DNA of 64,000 nt from Azolla caroliniana (lineage: Eukaryota > Polypodiophyta), in contig JBHGNT010000018.1 in NCBI GenBank assembly GCA_043228905.1, positions 14,756,001 to 14,820,000 on the forward strand. Direction: 5' to 3'. Both the position numbers and the translations under genes were made by a program. The notes under the pieces were generated by a model. That model was not told where the DNA came from. It saw only the letters and a program-made list of their open reading frames with translations, and searched no databases. Each line of letters begins with the position of its first letter. Positions within the stretch are counted from its first letter, which is position 1. Of this stretch, positions 32,013 to 43,838 are shown piece after piece.

Positions 32013-33775
32013 ATGGAAGGAGGTGTGAGTGGGTTCCCAAGTATGATAGTTCTAAACTCTCAGAACTATGTAGACTAGAAGATGAAGATGTAAGACCTTC
32101 TCATAGTTAAAAGACGTGTATGAGCCCATCGACAGAGTAGAAATATACATGGGGGTATTAGAGTCTAAATGGAAACTTCTGAATAGAAAGGCGGTGGCCA
32201 CCATCAGACAACGCGTCGATGTAAGTGTCCTTGTCCTTCAGCATGTGGCGAATGACACAAATGCCCACGAGATGTGGCAGAAGCTGTCAGGTCTATATGA
32301 GAGGAAGAACGCCCTCAACAAAACATCCTTGATGAGAAAGATTGTGAGGTTGATGTATAGGGACGGAGAAAGCATAGTGGAGCATGTAAGCACATTCATG
32401 GGGTATGTGAACCAGCTTGCGGCCACCAAGTTTCCTCTTGAGGATGGAATGCATGCCATTCTACTACTGTGTACCCTATTGGACAGCTGAGAGAATGTTG
32501 TGGTGACTCTTAGCACCTAGTGTCAAGAAGAGAACTTGTCTCTACAAGTGGTAAAGACAAGCATCTTGAACAAGGAGACAAAAAGGAAGGACAAGAGTGT
32601 CCTGTCTCAGTTGGAGTCAAACTTGAATCAACATACTGGCACAGGAAGGAACCGACAAAGAAGTCCACAAAGGAGGGACAAACCTCATGCCAAGTCCAAG
32701 TCTAGAGGCAAACTAACATGCTTCTATTGTGGAAAGTGTGGACACTTCTAAAAGGACTGCCAACACCTTAAGAAGAACAAAGGTGTCGGTAATTATGTCA
32801 AACCCAAGAAGATTCCTGATGAAAAGGGCACATCAGTCGTAGCTACATGTGTAGAGGAGATCCTGCTCATTTGTGAATAGGCAAGCAAAAATCTTGCAAG
32901 TGAAGAGTGCACATGGGTGATTGACTCTGGAGCATCATTTCATATAACTCCCTCGAGAGAATGTTTCTCGACTTACATAGCCGGTGATCATGGCTATGTA
33001 AAGATGGGAGATAACGGAGAGTGCAAGATAGCTGGCATAGGAAGTGTAAGCCTGATGATGTCGACAGGTTGTCGACTGAACTTGAGGGAAGTTCGACATG
33101 CCCCAGATATTAGATTGGATCTGATATAGATTGGAAGGTTGGAAGATGAAGGCTATAGTGGTAGCTTCCGAAATGGAAACTAGAAATTCACCCGTGGAAA
33201 CCTCATAGTGGCCCGAGCACAGAAAGAGGGCACACTGTATATGATGCATGCCCGACTGTGCAAGTTGGAAGCAAAAATGGCAACTGACTCGAGTGGAGAG
33301 TTATGGCATAAAATGCTAGGTCACATGAGCGAAAAAGGAATGTATATCTTGGCCGACTAGGAACTTCTCCTAGAAGGGAAAGGAGTGCAATTGGAGAAGT
33401 GTGTTGATTGCTTAGTCAAAAAGTAGAACAGAGCAACATTCCACACAAGACCACCGAGAATAAGAGAAGTGCCACTGGAACTGGTACACACCGATGTGTG
33501 CTATGTAGATGCTCCATCGCACCGAGGTGGAGAGTACGTCGTGATGTTCATTGACGACTATAGTCAGAAGACATGGGACTTCGTACTGAAGTCAAAGGAT
33601 CAAGTACTGTCAATGTTCAAGGAGTTCTAGGCAAGGGCTGAAAGAGAGTCAGGTCGGAAGTTGAAGTTGTCCGAAATGATAACGGTGGCGAATATAGAGG
33701 GTAGTTCGAAGAATACTGCTTGAAGGCCCAACGTATTTGAATCGAACCTTTCAACACACATGCAAATGGTGTTTG
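32013..33775 (+). pseudogene. Copia-D gag, protease and integrase N-part
   Basis: The start is ATG 32013 (MEGGVSGFPSM). There is a gag core with YERKNALNKTSLMRKIV and MVEHVSTFMG-type motifs, then a CCHC knuckle (CFYCGKCGHF, stop, KDC), protease WVIDSGASFHITPS, the HHCC module (LWHKMLGHMSEKG, CVDC) and the start of integrase (HTDVCYVDAPS, FIDDYSQK). More than eight stop codons, many of the TAG type. At 33,775 it is cut by a 10.6-kb block and resumes at 44,343 in the integrase C-terminal part. About 90 bp with the catalytic Glu region are lost at the break. Confidence 0.88.
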
Positions 33776-34919
33776 ACAGATCATCAATCATCTCTGTCTC
33801 ATTTGAGTATTAACACATTTGCGTTCACAAGAGGAAGGATCACGCACAAATGGAAGGATAAGGAATATTCCGTCTGATTTTGGGGCTTTTTTGGCCATTT
33901 CACAAAACACCTTGATACCAGTACTACATGTTCTCAAAAACTTGATGAAAAAGCCAAACTTTTCACCATTTGGTAAAATTGAAAAATGCCAACTTTTGGC
34001 CAAATACGAAAAGAAACTTTGTGTATTTTTAAGGAGAAATTACAACTAGTAGTATTTTAGATCCTAATGAAATCATAAGCGAAAGATTTCAAAATAATCA
34101 ACTTTTTTTTTCCCAAACAAAAACTCCTTCCATTAGTCAACTTTTTTATTTCATTCGATAAAATGTTGTCTAAATTTCTTACATATTGTTGCACAAAAAA
34201 TACATTTAGGAGTTATTTGCATCACCATCATCATTCCTTTCATGAGAATCACGACTATAGCTAATATACAATTGTGACTCTTCCTCCTCATTTTCAAATG
34301 TACCAATCAAATCATTGTCTTCACTAAATGGTGTCTCCAAATTGTGTGCACTAAATCTTGTTCGCCTTCAATCAGAGATATCTTCTAGTCTTGGTAATAT
34401 CTTTTTTATTATGTCTATCGTTGTTGTCCTTAAACATCCAACTTTTGTCAGTGTAAAGTCATACACAATGATATCCACCTCACTAATGTCAATGATAGAT
34501 GTATTACAAAAGTTTGATGCATCACCACATCCAAAACTTTACCAATGCAGAATTAGTGCCCTAGGTCATGGCCATCTACATGTGTAGCTATTAATATCCC
34601 CACCTTGAGTTCTTGCAAGTTTCCTTGTCACCTGAGTTATGCTCGTGTTGTCATCCTTAGTTCCACATAAATGTTTCTCTCTTGTACATGAACCAAACTA
34701 TGAAGATCAACATTAAGTGCTTGAAGTGGTGATTAAGAACCACGAGAATATTTTGCAAGGTTGAATTACCATCAACACAATTATTAATGGTTTTTTGTTA
34801 ATCAATGAAGCACATGTTCACCATAAGGTGTCTTGTTGTGCAACATACTTCTTTGTAGCATCGATATGCATCTTTTCTCTTGGAAAAATAGAGATTTTAG
34901 TACAATTTGAGTTCATGTA
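33776..34919. other. Unassigned AT-rich DNA
   Basis: About 1.1 kb without an assignable gene. Short open frames on both strands (33819-34049, 34315-34587) show no recognisable domain. A decayed minus-strand coding sequence is possible (ETPFSEDNDLIGTFENEEEE-like stretch near 34,330-34,260) but I cannot name it. Confidence 0.4.
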
Positions 34920-35349
34920 AACCCTAAACCTCTTTTATTTGAAAAAAAAGAAGATTTCTAAACATGAACTCCATACATTGTATCGAGTTGATGTAAAAAC
35001 CAGAGTTTTGATCACAATTAAATACAATGTATTAAATTCATGTTCAAAGTTTTTTTCTCAGATTTAAAAAAATAAAAAAATAAAAATAGAGCTTGAGTTG
35101 ATGAAAAAACTAGTTTTTTCACCATAATTCAATACAATGTATAAAGTTCATGTTTAAAGTAATTTTTTAAAATTGTTTTCAATTTTTTTTCAAATATTTT
35201 TGAATTTTTATTTTGGGAAAAAAAACTTTAAACATGAATTCGATACATTGTATCGACTTGTGATGAAAACTCTAGTTTTTTCATCACTTCAAAATTAAGA
35301 AAAAAACAAACAAAAGACCCAAAATAAATAGAAAAAAAGAAAAAACTTT
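34920..35349. repeat. AT-rich palindromic repeats
   Basis: The phrase CATGAA-TC-ATACATTGTAT recurs three times in alternating orientation (about 34,960, 35,030, 35,125-35,165 and 35,235-35,260), separated by A/T runs. Each pair can form a hairpin. It ends abruptly at the truncated Copia-C LTR. Confidence 0.5.
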
Positions 35350-35984
35350 AAGTACCCGGCTACGGAGAGCCGGATGGTGTAGACCCGGTGAGAACCGGAT
35401 GAGGAGAACCCGGCTACAGAGAGCCGGATGGCGCAGACTTGGTGAGAACCGGATGAGGAGAACTTGGCTACGGAGAGCCGGATGGTGCAGACCCGGTGAG
35501 AATCGGATGAGGAGACATACTTGTAAATATGTTTCTGAGAGTCCATCATGGCTATATTTGTAAATACCCGAAAAGTCATATTAGTATAAATATGACTTAG
35601 GGCAAACTTTTGATTGTGTGGTTGTCATTCTTGTTGGTGCAAGAAGAGAGAGCACGTAACAGTGTACAGAGAGAGAGAGAGAGAGACAGACAGACGAAGA
35701 GTTCGTATCTGTTCACATCTCTGTTGTAATCGCTGACGGTGGCGAAGATAGCAAGCTCGAGGTTGTTGCCTCGGTGCTCCACCATTGTACATTCTTATAT
35801 AGTGATAGTTTGGAGTCTGTGAACTCTCGTGGTTTTTCCCTCTAAGGGTTTTCCACATTAACACCCTGTGTACTCTTCTCTCCTTTGTGTCGTGCATTTT
35901 TTTTTTCATTTCCCGTCTTCTGTGTATGATTCTAAGCTCGGTTGAGGCCGAGCATTGCGCATACGGAGCGTGCAGTTCTTGTCA
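35350..35984 (+). promoter_or_regulatory. Copia-C 5' LTR (5'-truncated, 635 bp)
   Basis: The first roughly 115 bp (TGTTAGGAAACATG...) are missing. It begins inside the 54-56-bp tandem repeat (ACCCGGCTACGGAGAGCCGG type), of which three copies remain at 35350-35510. Core promoter AGTATAAATATGACTTAGGG at 35583-35602, then a (GA)n leader, ending CAGTTCTTGTCA. Confidence 0.88.
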
Positions 35985-35987
35985 AAG

Positions 35988-36000
35988 TGGTATCAGAGCG
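35988..36000 (+). other. Copia-C primer-binding site (initiator tRNA-Met)
   Basis: TGGTATCAGAGCG, three bases after the LTR. Confidence 0.95.
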
Positions 36001-36014
36001 AAACGACACAGAAA

Positions 36015-39000
36015 ATGGACGATTCGTTGGGAGGCATGTTCAAGCTCACCGGCTCCAACTATTCGGTGTGGAAGTCGAAGATGAGGGACATGCTCGTGGT
36101 TAAAGACCTCTGGCTACCGGTTCAGTTCGGGGACAAGAGATCGGACAAAATCGACGCCCCGATATGGGAAGTAATGCACATGAAGACAACGGTGTACATA
36201 CGATGCTTCATCGACATGAGCCTATACAACAACTTCAATGAAGAGAGCAAGGCTCATGAGCTCTGGGAGAAGATCGACATTATGTTCCAGAACAAAAATG
36301 TTGTTAATCAGGTTTCGGTATTCCGGAAGCTAGTAAGACTCCGGTACCAAGATGGCTCCAGCATGGCGGACCACATGAATGCCTTCCAGGGGCTAATACA
36401 CCAGGCAACATCATTGGAAGTACCTCTCGCCGAAGAGGTACTAGCACTACTCCTGCTCGGTTCCCTCCCAGATAGCTGGGAGACGTTGGTTGTCACCTTG
36501 GGCAACGCCGGGCCGGAAGGGAAACGGTTATCCCTACCAAGAGTAAAGTCGAGCTTGGTAGATGAGGAGGCGCGTCGGAAAGATAAGGATACGAGCTCTG
36601 ACTCCAAAGCGCTCCTCAACGAATCGGAACGCGGAAGACAAAGGAACCGTAGTCCCCAGAACCGGGAAAAGTCGGGGACACGGTCAAAGTCAAGGGGGAG
36701 GCCTACTTACTTCTATTGCGGCAAGCTGGGACACTTCTAGAAGAACTGTCGGCATTTCCGAAAGGACAAGGAAACTGACGGTACCGATTCGAAGCGGATA
36801 CCGGACCGGAATGGTAAAGACTGGAGGGGAACGGACTGGAAGGGGATGACGGCAATCGCGGCAAGTGAAGAAGAGTTGATGCTCATCACCGAGGAGAGTG
36901 AGATAAGCCTTGCCGGCGACGAGATGAACTGGGTGGTCGACTCCGGAGCATCGTTCCACCTTACCCCGGAACGTAAATGCTTCTCATCCTACTCAGCCAG
37001 TGATCACGGCTGTGTCCGGATGGGGAATGAAGGAACATGCCGAATTGTCGGCATAGGAGACGTGTGGCTAACAACACCAACCGGATGCAAGCTGCTGCTG
37101 AAGGATGTCCGACACGTTCTGGAGGTTCGTCTGAACCTAATATCAGCCGGTCGGCTAGATGATGAAGGCTACATGGGTAGTATCCGGAACGGTGTCATGA
37201 AGTTCAGCAAAGGGAGCCTGATTGTGGCTCCGGCCCGGAAGGTAAACACCCTGTACCTGATGAATGCCCGGTTATGTTCGGAGGAAATGAACGTGGCATC
37301 CGACACTGCCGGTGAGTTGTGGCACAAAAGGCTGTGTCACATGAGCGAGAAGGGGATGAAGAGGCTTGTAGACGACAACCTCATTCTAGTGAAGAACGTG
37401 CACTTGGAGAAGTGCACTGATTGTCTGGCCGGTAAGCAAAACCGGACCTCCTTCCGACCAAGGCCACCGATGAGACGTAATGCGCCACTGGAGTTGGTAC
37501 ATATTGATGTGTGTCAAGTGGATACGAAGTCACATGCCGGATCACAGTACTTCGTGACGTTCATAGTTGACCACAGCTGGAAGCTGTGGGCCACACCGTT
37601 GAAGACGAAGGATTAGGTGTTATCCGTCTTCAAAGAACTCCACGCGAGAGTGGAAAGAGAAACCGGCTGGAAGCTGAAGGCGGTTCGAGCAGATAACGGA
37701 GTTGAATACCGGGGGCAGTTCGAGGAGTATTGTCGCTCGAAGGGAATCGGGCTCGAATTTACCGGTCCGAAGACGCTAGAACTAAACGGGCTGGCCGAGA
37801 GGATGAACCGGACCATAATGGAGAGGGTCCGGAGTATGCTGGCGCATGCAAAACTACCCAAGAAGTTTTGGGCTGAGGCACTATCGACGACGACATATGT
37901 GATAAACAGATCACCCTCAGTACCCTTGGACGGAGACACGCCACAGAGAGTCTGGACTGGTAAGGAAGTGTCCTACCGGCATCTAAAGGTATTCGGGTGT
38001 CTCACGTACGTGCATGTAGCTAAGGACCGGAGAGGAAAGTTAGATCTAAAGACCCGACCATGCATATTCCTCGGTTATGGCGATGATGAGTTCGGCTACC
38101 GAGTGTAGGACCTGGTCGACAAGAAGGTATTCCAGAGTCGAGATATTATCTTCATGGAGGACAAGACGCTCGCCGACTGGGAGTCGGAGAAGAAGATAAT
38201 GAACTCCGAGTCGACCGGTAAGGATCGATTCTACGATGAGCAGACCCAACCGGCAAGAGATCGGTTAGCACTCGAGGAACTAGCCGGTTACGGTGAGGAT
38301 ACCGAACCGGCAGAAGAAGAAGTAGAGGAAGCTGAAACCGGAACCGGCCAAGACCCCGAATCAGATTCGGATGAAGAACAAATGGAGGAGCCGGTTACCG
38401 AAGCCCAGAGACTGAGATATCCTCTCAGAGAGAGAAGGGCCCCCCGGAGATTTCCGGATGCAGAGCATGTGCTGCTAACCGATGAGGGGGAGCCAGAAAG
38501 CTTCGAAGAAGCGAAGGATGACACCTACAGCCGCAAATGGTTAAGTGTCATGCAGGATGAGATGGATTCCCTGCATGAGAACCATACGTACGAATTGGTG
38601 GAGTTGCCGAAAGGAAAGCGGTCACTCCGAAATAAGTGGGTGTACAAGTTGAAACCGGGAGATGCCGGCAACCCCCCAAGATACAAAGCCAGGATCGTGG
38701 TGAAGGGGTTCCAGCAGAAGAAGCGCGTGGACTTCGACGAGATATTTGCCCCGGTAGTAAAGATGACCTCCATCCGGACGATGCTGAGTATAGCGGCAAG
38801 CATGGACCTGGAGGTAGAGCAGCTGGAAGTGAAGACAACATTCCTTCACGGTGACCTCGAAGAGGAGATCTACATGCAGCAACCGGAAGGATTTGTGGAG
38901 AAAGGGAAGGAGCACCTGGTATGCCGGTTGAGGAAGAGTCTGTACGGATTGAAGCAGGCTCCTCGACAATGGTACCGGAAGTTCCACTCCTTCATGGCCG

Positions 39001-39889
39001 ATCAAGGGTACCACAAGACACAGACCGATCACTGCGTGTTTGTGAAGAAGTTCGAAGGAGGCGACTTCCTAATACTCCTTCTGTACGTGGATGACATGTT
39101 GATCGTCGGACGGGACCAAGTCAAAATACGGATGCTGAAGAAGGCTCTTAACCAGACCTTCTCAATGAAAGATTTGGGTCTGGCAAGACAAATGCTGGGG
39201 ATGCATATTATCCGGAACTGGTCAGTGAAGTAATTGTGGCTATCACAGGAGAAGTACGTAACAAAGGTGCTTCACCGGTTCAACGTGTCAGATGCGAAAC
39301 CGGTCGGATCGACACTTCCCGCAAACTGCAGGTTATCCGGTAAGTAAAGCCCGAAGAAGAAAGCAGAAAAGACGGATATGATGAAGATTCCATATGCCTC
39401 TGCCGTCGGGAGCTTAATGTACGCAATGGTGTGTACCGACCGGATATAGGATACGCAGTCGGAGTGGTGAGCCGGTTCATGAGCAATCCCGGCAAGGAGC
39501 ACTGGAACACAGTCAAATGGATACTCTGGTACTTGAAGGGCACTTCACATATGTGTCTCCGATTTGGCTCCGGAAAACCTCAACTTGACAGTTTTACCGA
39601 TTCGGACATGTTGGCTGATGAGGATACCAGCCGGTTTACATCCGGGTATGTAATGACATATGCAGGGGGAGTTGTTTCATGGCAGTCGAGGTTGCAGAAG
39701 ACGGTTGCGTTGTCAACCACGGAGGCGGAGTACATGGCAGCTGTGGAAGCCGGCAAGGAACTATTATGGATGAAGGACTTCATCGGAGAGCTCGGTATCC
39801 GGCAAGATGAATACCGGCTCTATTGCGACAGTCAAAGTGCCATCCACCTTGCTAAGAATGCGGCCTACTATTCCCGGACGAAGCATATT
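36015..39889 (+). pseudogene. Copia-C gag-pol polyprotein
   Basis: The start is ATG 36015 (MDDSLGGMFKLTGSNYSVW). In order: gag, a knuckle with its first Cys lost (YFYCGKLGHF, then a stop at 36738), protease WVVDSGASFHLTP, the HHCC module (LWHKRLCHMSEKG, CTDCLAGKQ), and integrase with HIDVC, RADNGVEY and LNGLAERMNR. RT with YVDDMLIVG (near 39,084) and RNase H as far as RTKHI follow. Stops at 36738, 37614, 38106, 39231 and about 39,345, and a 1-nt deletion near 39,435, break the frame. RT and integrase acidic residues are kept. The RNase H tail lies inverted at 40,542-40,717. Confidence 0.93.
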
Positions 39890-40283
39890 TGTTACCGGCC
39901 GGCAAAGGAGTCCAAAGTGGGAAACGGGGAGTTATTTAAGTAGTAGGAATGTGGTTGTAATTAAGTTATGAGTGTGGACGGACGGACCGGAATCAGATGG
40001 CACCGTTTTGTAATACAGGCCGGAAACCTATTTAAAGGCCCGGATACAATGTAATGAATAGCGGTTAATTAATAAAGCTTAGTGTTGTTATCTCTCTGTG
40101 TTAATTGCCGTTCTGCCTTAATTGTTATATCTTACGCGTGTGATTATGAAAGACGATCATGCTAAGTAACTTAATTAAGTCGGATTAATCGTTGAGTCTA
40201 ATCCTGCTTCCGTAACACCCTTTGGTGAAGTGTCTTCCGTAGACACCCTGTGTTAGGCCATTGTCCGGCCCTAAGAGTTAACA
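39890..40283 (+). repeat. Solo LTR 1 in Copia-C (394 bp, plus orientation)
   Basis: TGTTACCGGCCGG to AGAGTTAACA, a TG/CA-bounded LTR with a TATTTAAAGG TATA-like site and AATAAAGC. Left flank ATATT (39885-39889); right flank CTCCT (40284-40288), which is not its own duplication but the complement of AGGAG found next to solo LTR 2. It lacks a 40-bp stretch present in LTR 2. Confidence 0.93.
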
Positions 40284-40717
40284 CTCCTCATCCGGTTCTC
40301 ACCAGGTCTGCACCATCCGGCTCTCCGTAGCCAGGTTCTCCTCATTCGGTTCTCACCGGGTCTGCGCCATCCGGCTCTCCGTAGCCGGGTTCTCCTCATC
40401 CGGTTCTCACCGGGTTTGCACCATCCGGCTCTCCATAGCTGGGTACTCGTCATCCCCTTTCGGCCTCGGCCGAGTTTGCTCGTCAGCATTGTTCTTCTTC
40501 CTTCTCATCCGGAGGGACATGTTTCCTAACAAACTCCCCCTTCACTCTGGCATGGGATGTCTTACTAGTCCGACTCGCTTCCGGCATGCATCCAGGTTGT
40601 CGGGTATCAATACTTTGGTCAGCATATCTGACCCGTTCTCGGCCGTGTGGATCTTCGTCAACGCGAACTCCTGGTCATCTACTCTTTCCCGGATCCAGTG
40701 ATACCTTTGCTGAATAT
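40284..40717 (-). other. Inverted Copia-C segment: RNase H tail, polypurine tract, 3' LTR start
   Basis: On the minus strand it reads ATATT, then QQRYHWIRERVDDQEF and KVLIPDNLDACRKRVGLVRH up to a stop at 40542-40544. AGTGAAGGGGGAGTT follows (polypurine tract), then the LTR start TGTTAGGAAACATGTCCC at 40531 and 54-bp GC-rich repeats down to AGGAG. The first codon follows directly on KHI at 39,889, so the segment is the missing 3' piece of Copia-C turned around in place. Confidence 0.93.
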
Positions 40718-41151
40718 TGTTAACTCTTAGGGCCGGACAATGGCCTAACACAGGATGTCTACGGAAGACACTTCACCAAAGGGTGTTACGGCAACAGGAT
40801 TAAACTCAACGATTAATCCGACTTAATTAAGTTACTTAGCATGATCGTCTTTCATAATCACACGCGTAAGATATAACAATTAAGGCAGAACGGCAATTAA
40901 CACAGAGAGATAACAACACTAAGATTTATTAATTAACCGCTATTCATTACATTGTATCCGGGCCTTTAAATAGGTTTCCGGTCTGTATTACAAAACGGTG
41001 CCATCCGCACCTGTTCGGGATCGGTCCGGATCCGGAACGGCATATCGATTCCGGTCCGTCCGTCCACACTCATAGCTTAATTACAACCACATTCCTACTA
41101 CTTAAATAACTCCCCGTTTCCCACTCTGGACTCCTTTGCCGGCCGGTAATA
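40718..41151 (-). repeat. Solo LTR 2 in Copia-C (434 bp, minus orientation)
   Basis: The reverse complement of solo LTR 1 apart from a 40-bp stretch and scattered substitutions. Left flank AATAT (complement of ATATT, 40713-40717); right flank AGGAG (41152-41156). The last bases read GGTAATA where GGTAACA is expected. Confidence 0.92.
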
Positions 41152-41659
41152 AGGAGAACCCGGCTACAGAGAGCCGGATGGTGCAGACCCGATGAGAATC
41201 GGATGAGGAGACATACTCGTAAATATGTTTCTGAGAGTTCATCGTGGCTATATTTGTAAATACCTGAAAAGTCATATTAGTATAAATATGACTTAGGGCA
41301 AACTTTTGATTGTGTGGTTGTGATTCTTGTTGGTGCAAGAAGAGAGAGCACGTAATAGTGTACAGAGAGAGAGAGAGAGAGAGAAACAAACGAAGAGTTC
41401 GCATCTGTTCACATCTCTATTGTAACCGCCGACAGTGGCGAAGATAGCAAGCTCAAGATTGTTGCCTCGGTGCTCCACCATAGTTTGGAGTCTGTGGAAT
41501 CCTGTGGTTTTTCCCTCTAAGGGTTTTCCACGTTAACACCCTGTGTACTCTTCTCTCCTTTGTGTCGTGCATTTTTTTTTTCATTTCCCATCTTTTGTGT
41601 ATGATTCTAGGCTCGGTTGAGGCCGAGTGTTGCGCATACGGAGCGTGTAGTTCTTGTCA
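41152..41659 (+). repeat. Copia-C 3' LTR, remaining part
   Basis: It continues the LTR after solo LTR 2: GAACCCGGCTACAG repeat, core promoter TAGTATAAATATGACTTAGG (41278-41297), GA-rich leader, ending GTAGTTCTTGTCA. With the inverted 248 bp it makes a full LTR. Confidence 0.9.
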
Positions 41660-43741
41660 AATACACCGCCGTGCTCTACCCACCCGAAGCTCAGCTTCCA
41701 CGCCAGCAATTGGCGCTCCCCGCCCCGCCCCCGAAACATAAACGATGCCGCACGTTGCCTCACTAGGAGTGGACTTAGGCTGAGAGCCCTGTAGGATCAA
41801 CAACTCACGGAGGGGATTCACACTCCGAGGACGAGTCCAGGAGACACCAAAGCTCACCTCTCCTCGCCCTGATCAAAACACGAGCACACAGGTTGCAACA
41901 CCTCGCTCCGGAGGACCACAACTGAAACGCGGCCATGAGGAAACATCCTCACCTAAGCCAGATGCCACAAAATGCCACCTTACATACCAGGACTACGCCC
42001 ATCAACTTGACCATTTGGGAGCGACAACAACTTTGTTGGTAGCACCAGATATGACACTCGTGGTCGTTCCTGGCCACACCAAAAAGGGCGAGGCGTCGAA
42101 ATTTTCTGAAGACGACGTCTTCACGCTGCGAAACATGCTTGCCGAATATTTTGAACTAGGCGCTTTATTGCAACATGGCACGACATACTAACTCATTGAT
42201 TTCCTGGCCAGATTATAAGTAGCTGTTGCGGCCCGGATGGCGCAAGAAGATGCCGAGCAACAAGTAATTGAAAGGGCCCTTGATAATGAGCCTGCTTCGG
42301 ACGACAAGCCGAAACTCCAAAAAGTCAGCAGAAAAAGGGCAACAAAGAAATGACACACCCGTATTGAGCTCCCTAAGCTCAATACAACATTAGTCGAAAA
42401 TTACAGAGAGCTCGACCACGTAACACGCATGGCTAAGGATATGGCCGCAAACATTAAAATTGCTCGTCAACAGGCCAAAATAGCAACAGAGCTTTGGTAG
42501 AATTCGGAAACGCAACGAGCCGAGTTAGAGCAAAAGCTTGGTGTGGTGCCTCTCACACCAGCACCAACTCTCCCACCCCCTTCTTCAGACCAAACAACAG
42601 AAACGGAGCCCCCCGCACGACAGCAGCAATGGCAACCCAGACATCGCCCACAACCTATTTCAAATTGGTAGGCACACAAACAGAGGCCGACGACGCCACG
42701 ACGATATAAAAACTAGAAGAAGACATCATCACATACAAAGCCATCGCCAATAAAGCCAAAGAACAGCTGGACGAAGCTTGTAAAGCCACTGATCAATGTG
42801 AAGTGGCGCTCAGGAAAACCATCGCGGAACAAAGCGCGCAAATGCGGGATGCGGATGCCAAAGTCATGACCGCGATCTCATCATTTCAAGATATAGCGAC
42901 AACGTAGATCACGGTGGTAACAAAAGAGCTGAAAGAAATGCAGGCAACGTCAGCTATGTTTTTGCAGAAGTTTGAAACAACCGAAAAGGAGTACTCACGT
43001 CTATACAATGAGCTCCTCGAATATCAAATGACAACTATCTTAGAACGCAAGGCTAAGCACAAAAAGCACATACAGGCCTTAGACGACGCCTGCGCCGAGT
43101 TCAGCCACGAAGTCGACAAGATAACGGCGGAAACAGAAGCCAGGGTTTAATCAATGAACACAACATATGAAGTAATTGTGACCCAATTACGGCTAGAACT
43201 CGAGCAAACTAAACAAGATAACTTGGCTCTTCAAGCATTGCACGATGAAAGGGAGAACCGAACCAACACATTGGTTATGAAGCAATGCCAGAAATTGAAT
43301 CGCAAGATCGACGACACGCTCGACGCCGGATGGAAGAAATGGTCGGCTCAAGCAGCCGAATTACAAGTTTTACGGGTGGACGCCAAGAATCGTCAGAAAG
43401 AAGGCAAAGGATTTTTTAAAATGGACAAAACGAGCATTGGTATGATCCGAGAAGACCTCGAGGAGGATTTCTATGCCCTCGCCGATGGCCACACAAAAGC
43501 CATTTCCGTGCTCCTGGAGGAATTCAACGACGATCAGATGGTGTTGCTGATCGCCGCTGAGCAAGCCATGGACATTACACCAACCGATAGCGACGAAGGA
43601 CCAAGCAAACTAGTTATAGGCACCTCCCTGAACGATCAGAGCAACGAGCCAAGGGACGAAGGAAGCAACGATGTATGGTCTGAACCAGAGACCGTAACAG
43701 AACCAGCGGAGGGCATCCTCCACATCCTCACGGAGGATTAA
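41660..43741 (+). pseudogene. Decayed coiled-coil ORF of unknown function
   Basis: Frames can be followed from about 41,880 (RVQETPKLTSPRPD) through MTLVVVPGHTKKGEASKFSE (42051) and MAQEDAEQQVIERAL (42237). After a frame change near 42,630 they run on to the stop at 43739-43741. The longest open pieces are 42914-43150 and 43154-43741 (195 aa). The part from 42,700 to 43,420 is rich in Glu, Lys, Ala and Leu in heptad-like order (KEMQATSAMFLQKFETTEKE, VTQLRLELEQTKQDNLALQ), a long coiled coil. The C-terminus is acidic. About five internal stops. I do not recognise it. It may be an extra ORF of a non-autonomous LTR element, since an LTR-like sequence follows 100 bp downstream. Confidence 0.55.
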
Positions 43742-43838
43742 TTGTCCTTTAGATTTTCTTTTCTTTTTCGATTTTGAATTTTGTGTTTTTTTGTGCGTTC
43801 GACATGCCACGACACTGCCCCACGGGCGTGCTAGGTGT

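Larger units (their letters stand above)
35350..41659 (+). mobile_element. Copia-C: copia element with an inverted 3' segment
   Basis: A plus-strand Tnt1-like element: truncated 5' LTR, primer site, gag-pol, and a 3' part broken by two solo LTRs in opposite orientation. The 434 bp between the solo LTRs (RNase H tail, polypurine tract, first 248 bp of the 3' LTR) is inverted. With the flip undone, the 3' LTR is about 751 bp, matching the 745-bp solo LTR of this family at 55.5 kb. Confidence 0.92.

Noticed and set aside
33776-34919. Possible host gene in the AT-rich stretch
   Set aside because: Only short frames with no recognisable motif and no splice pattern that I can support.
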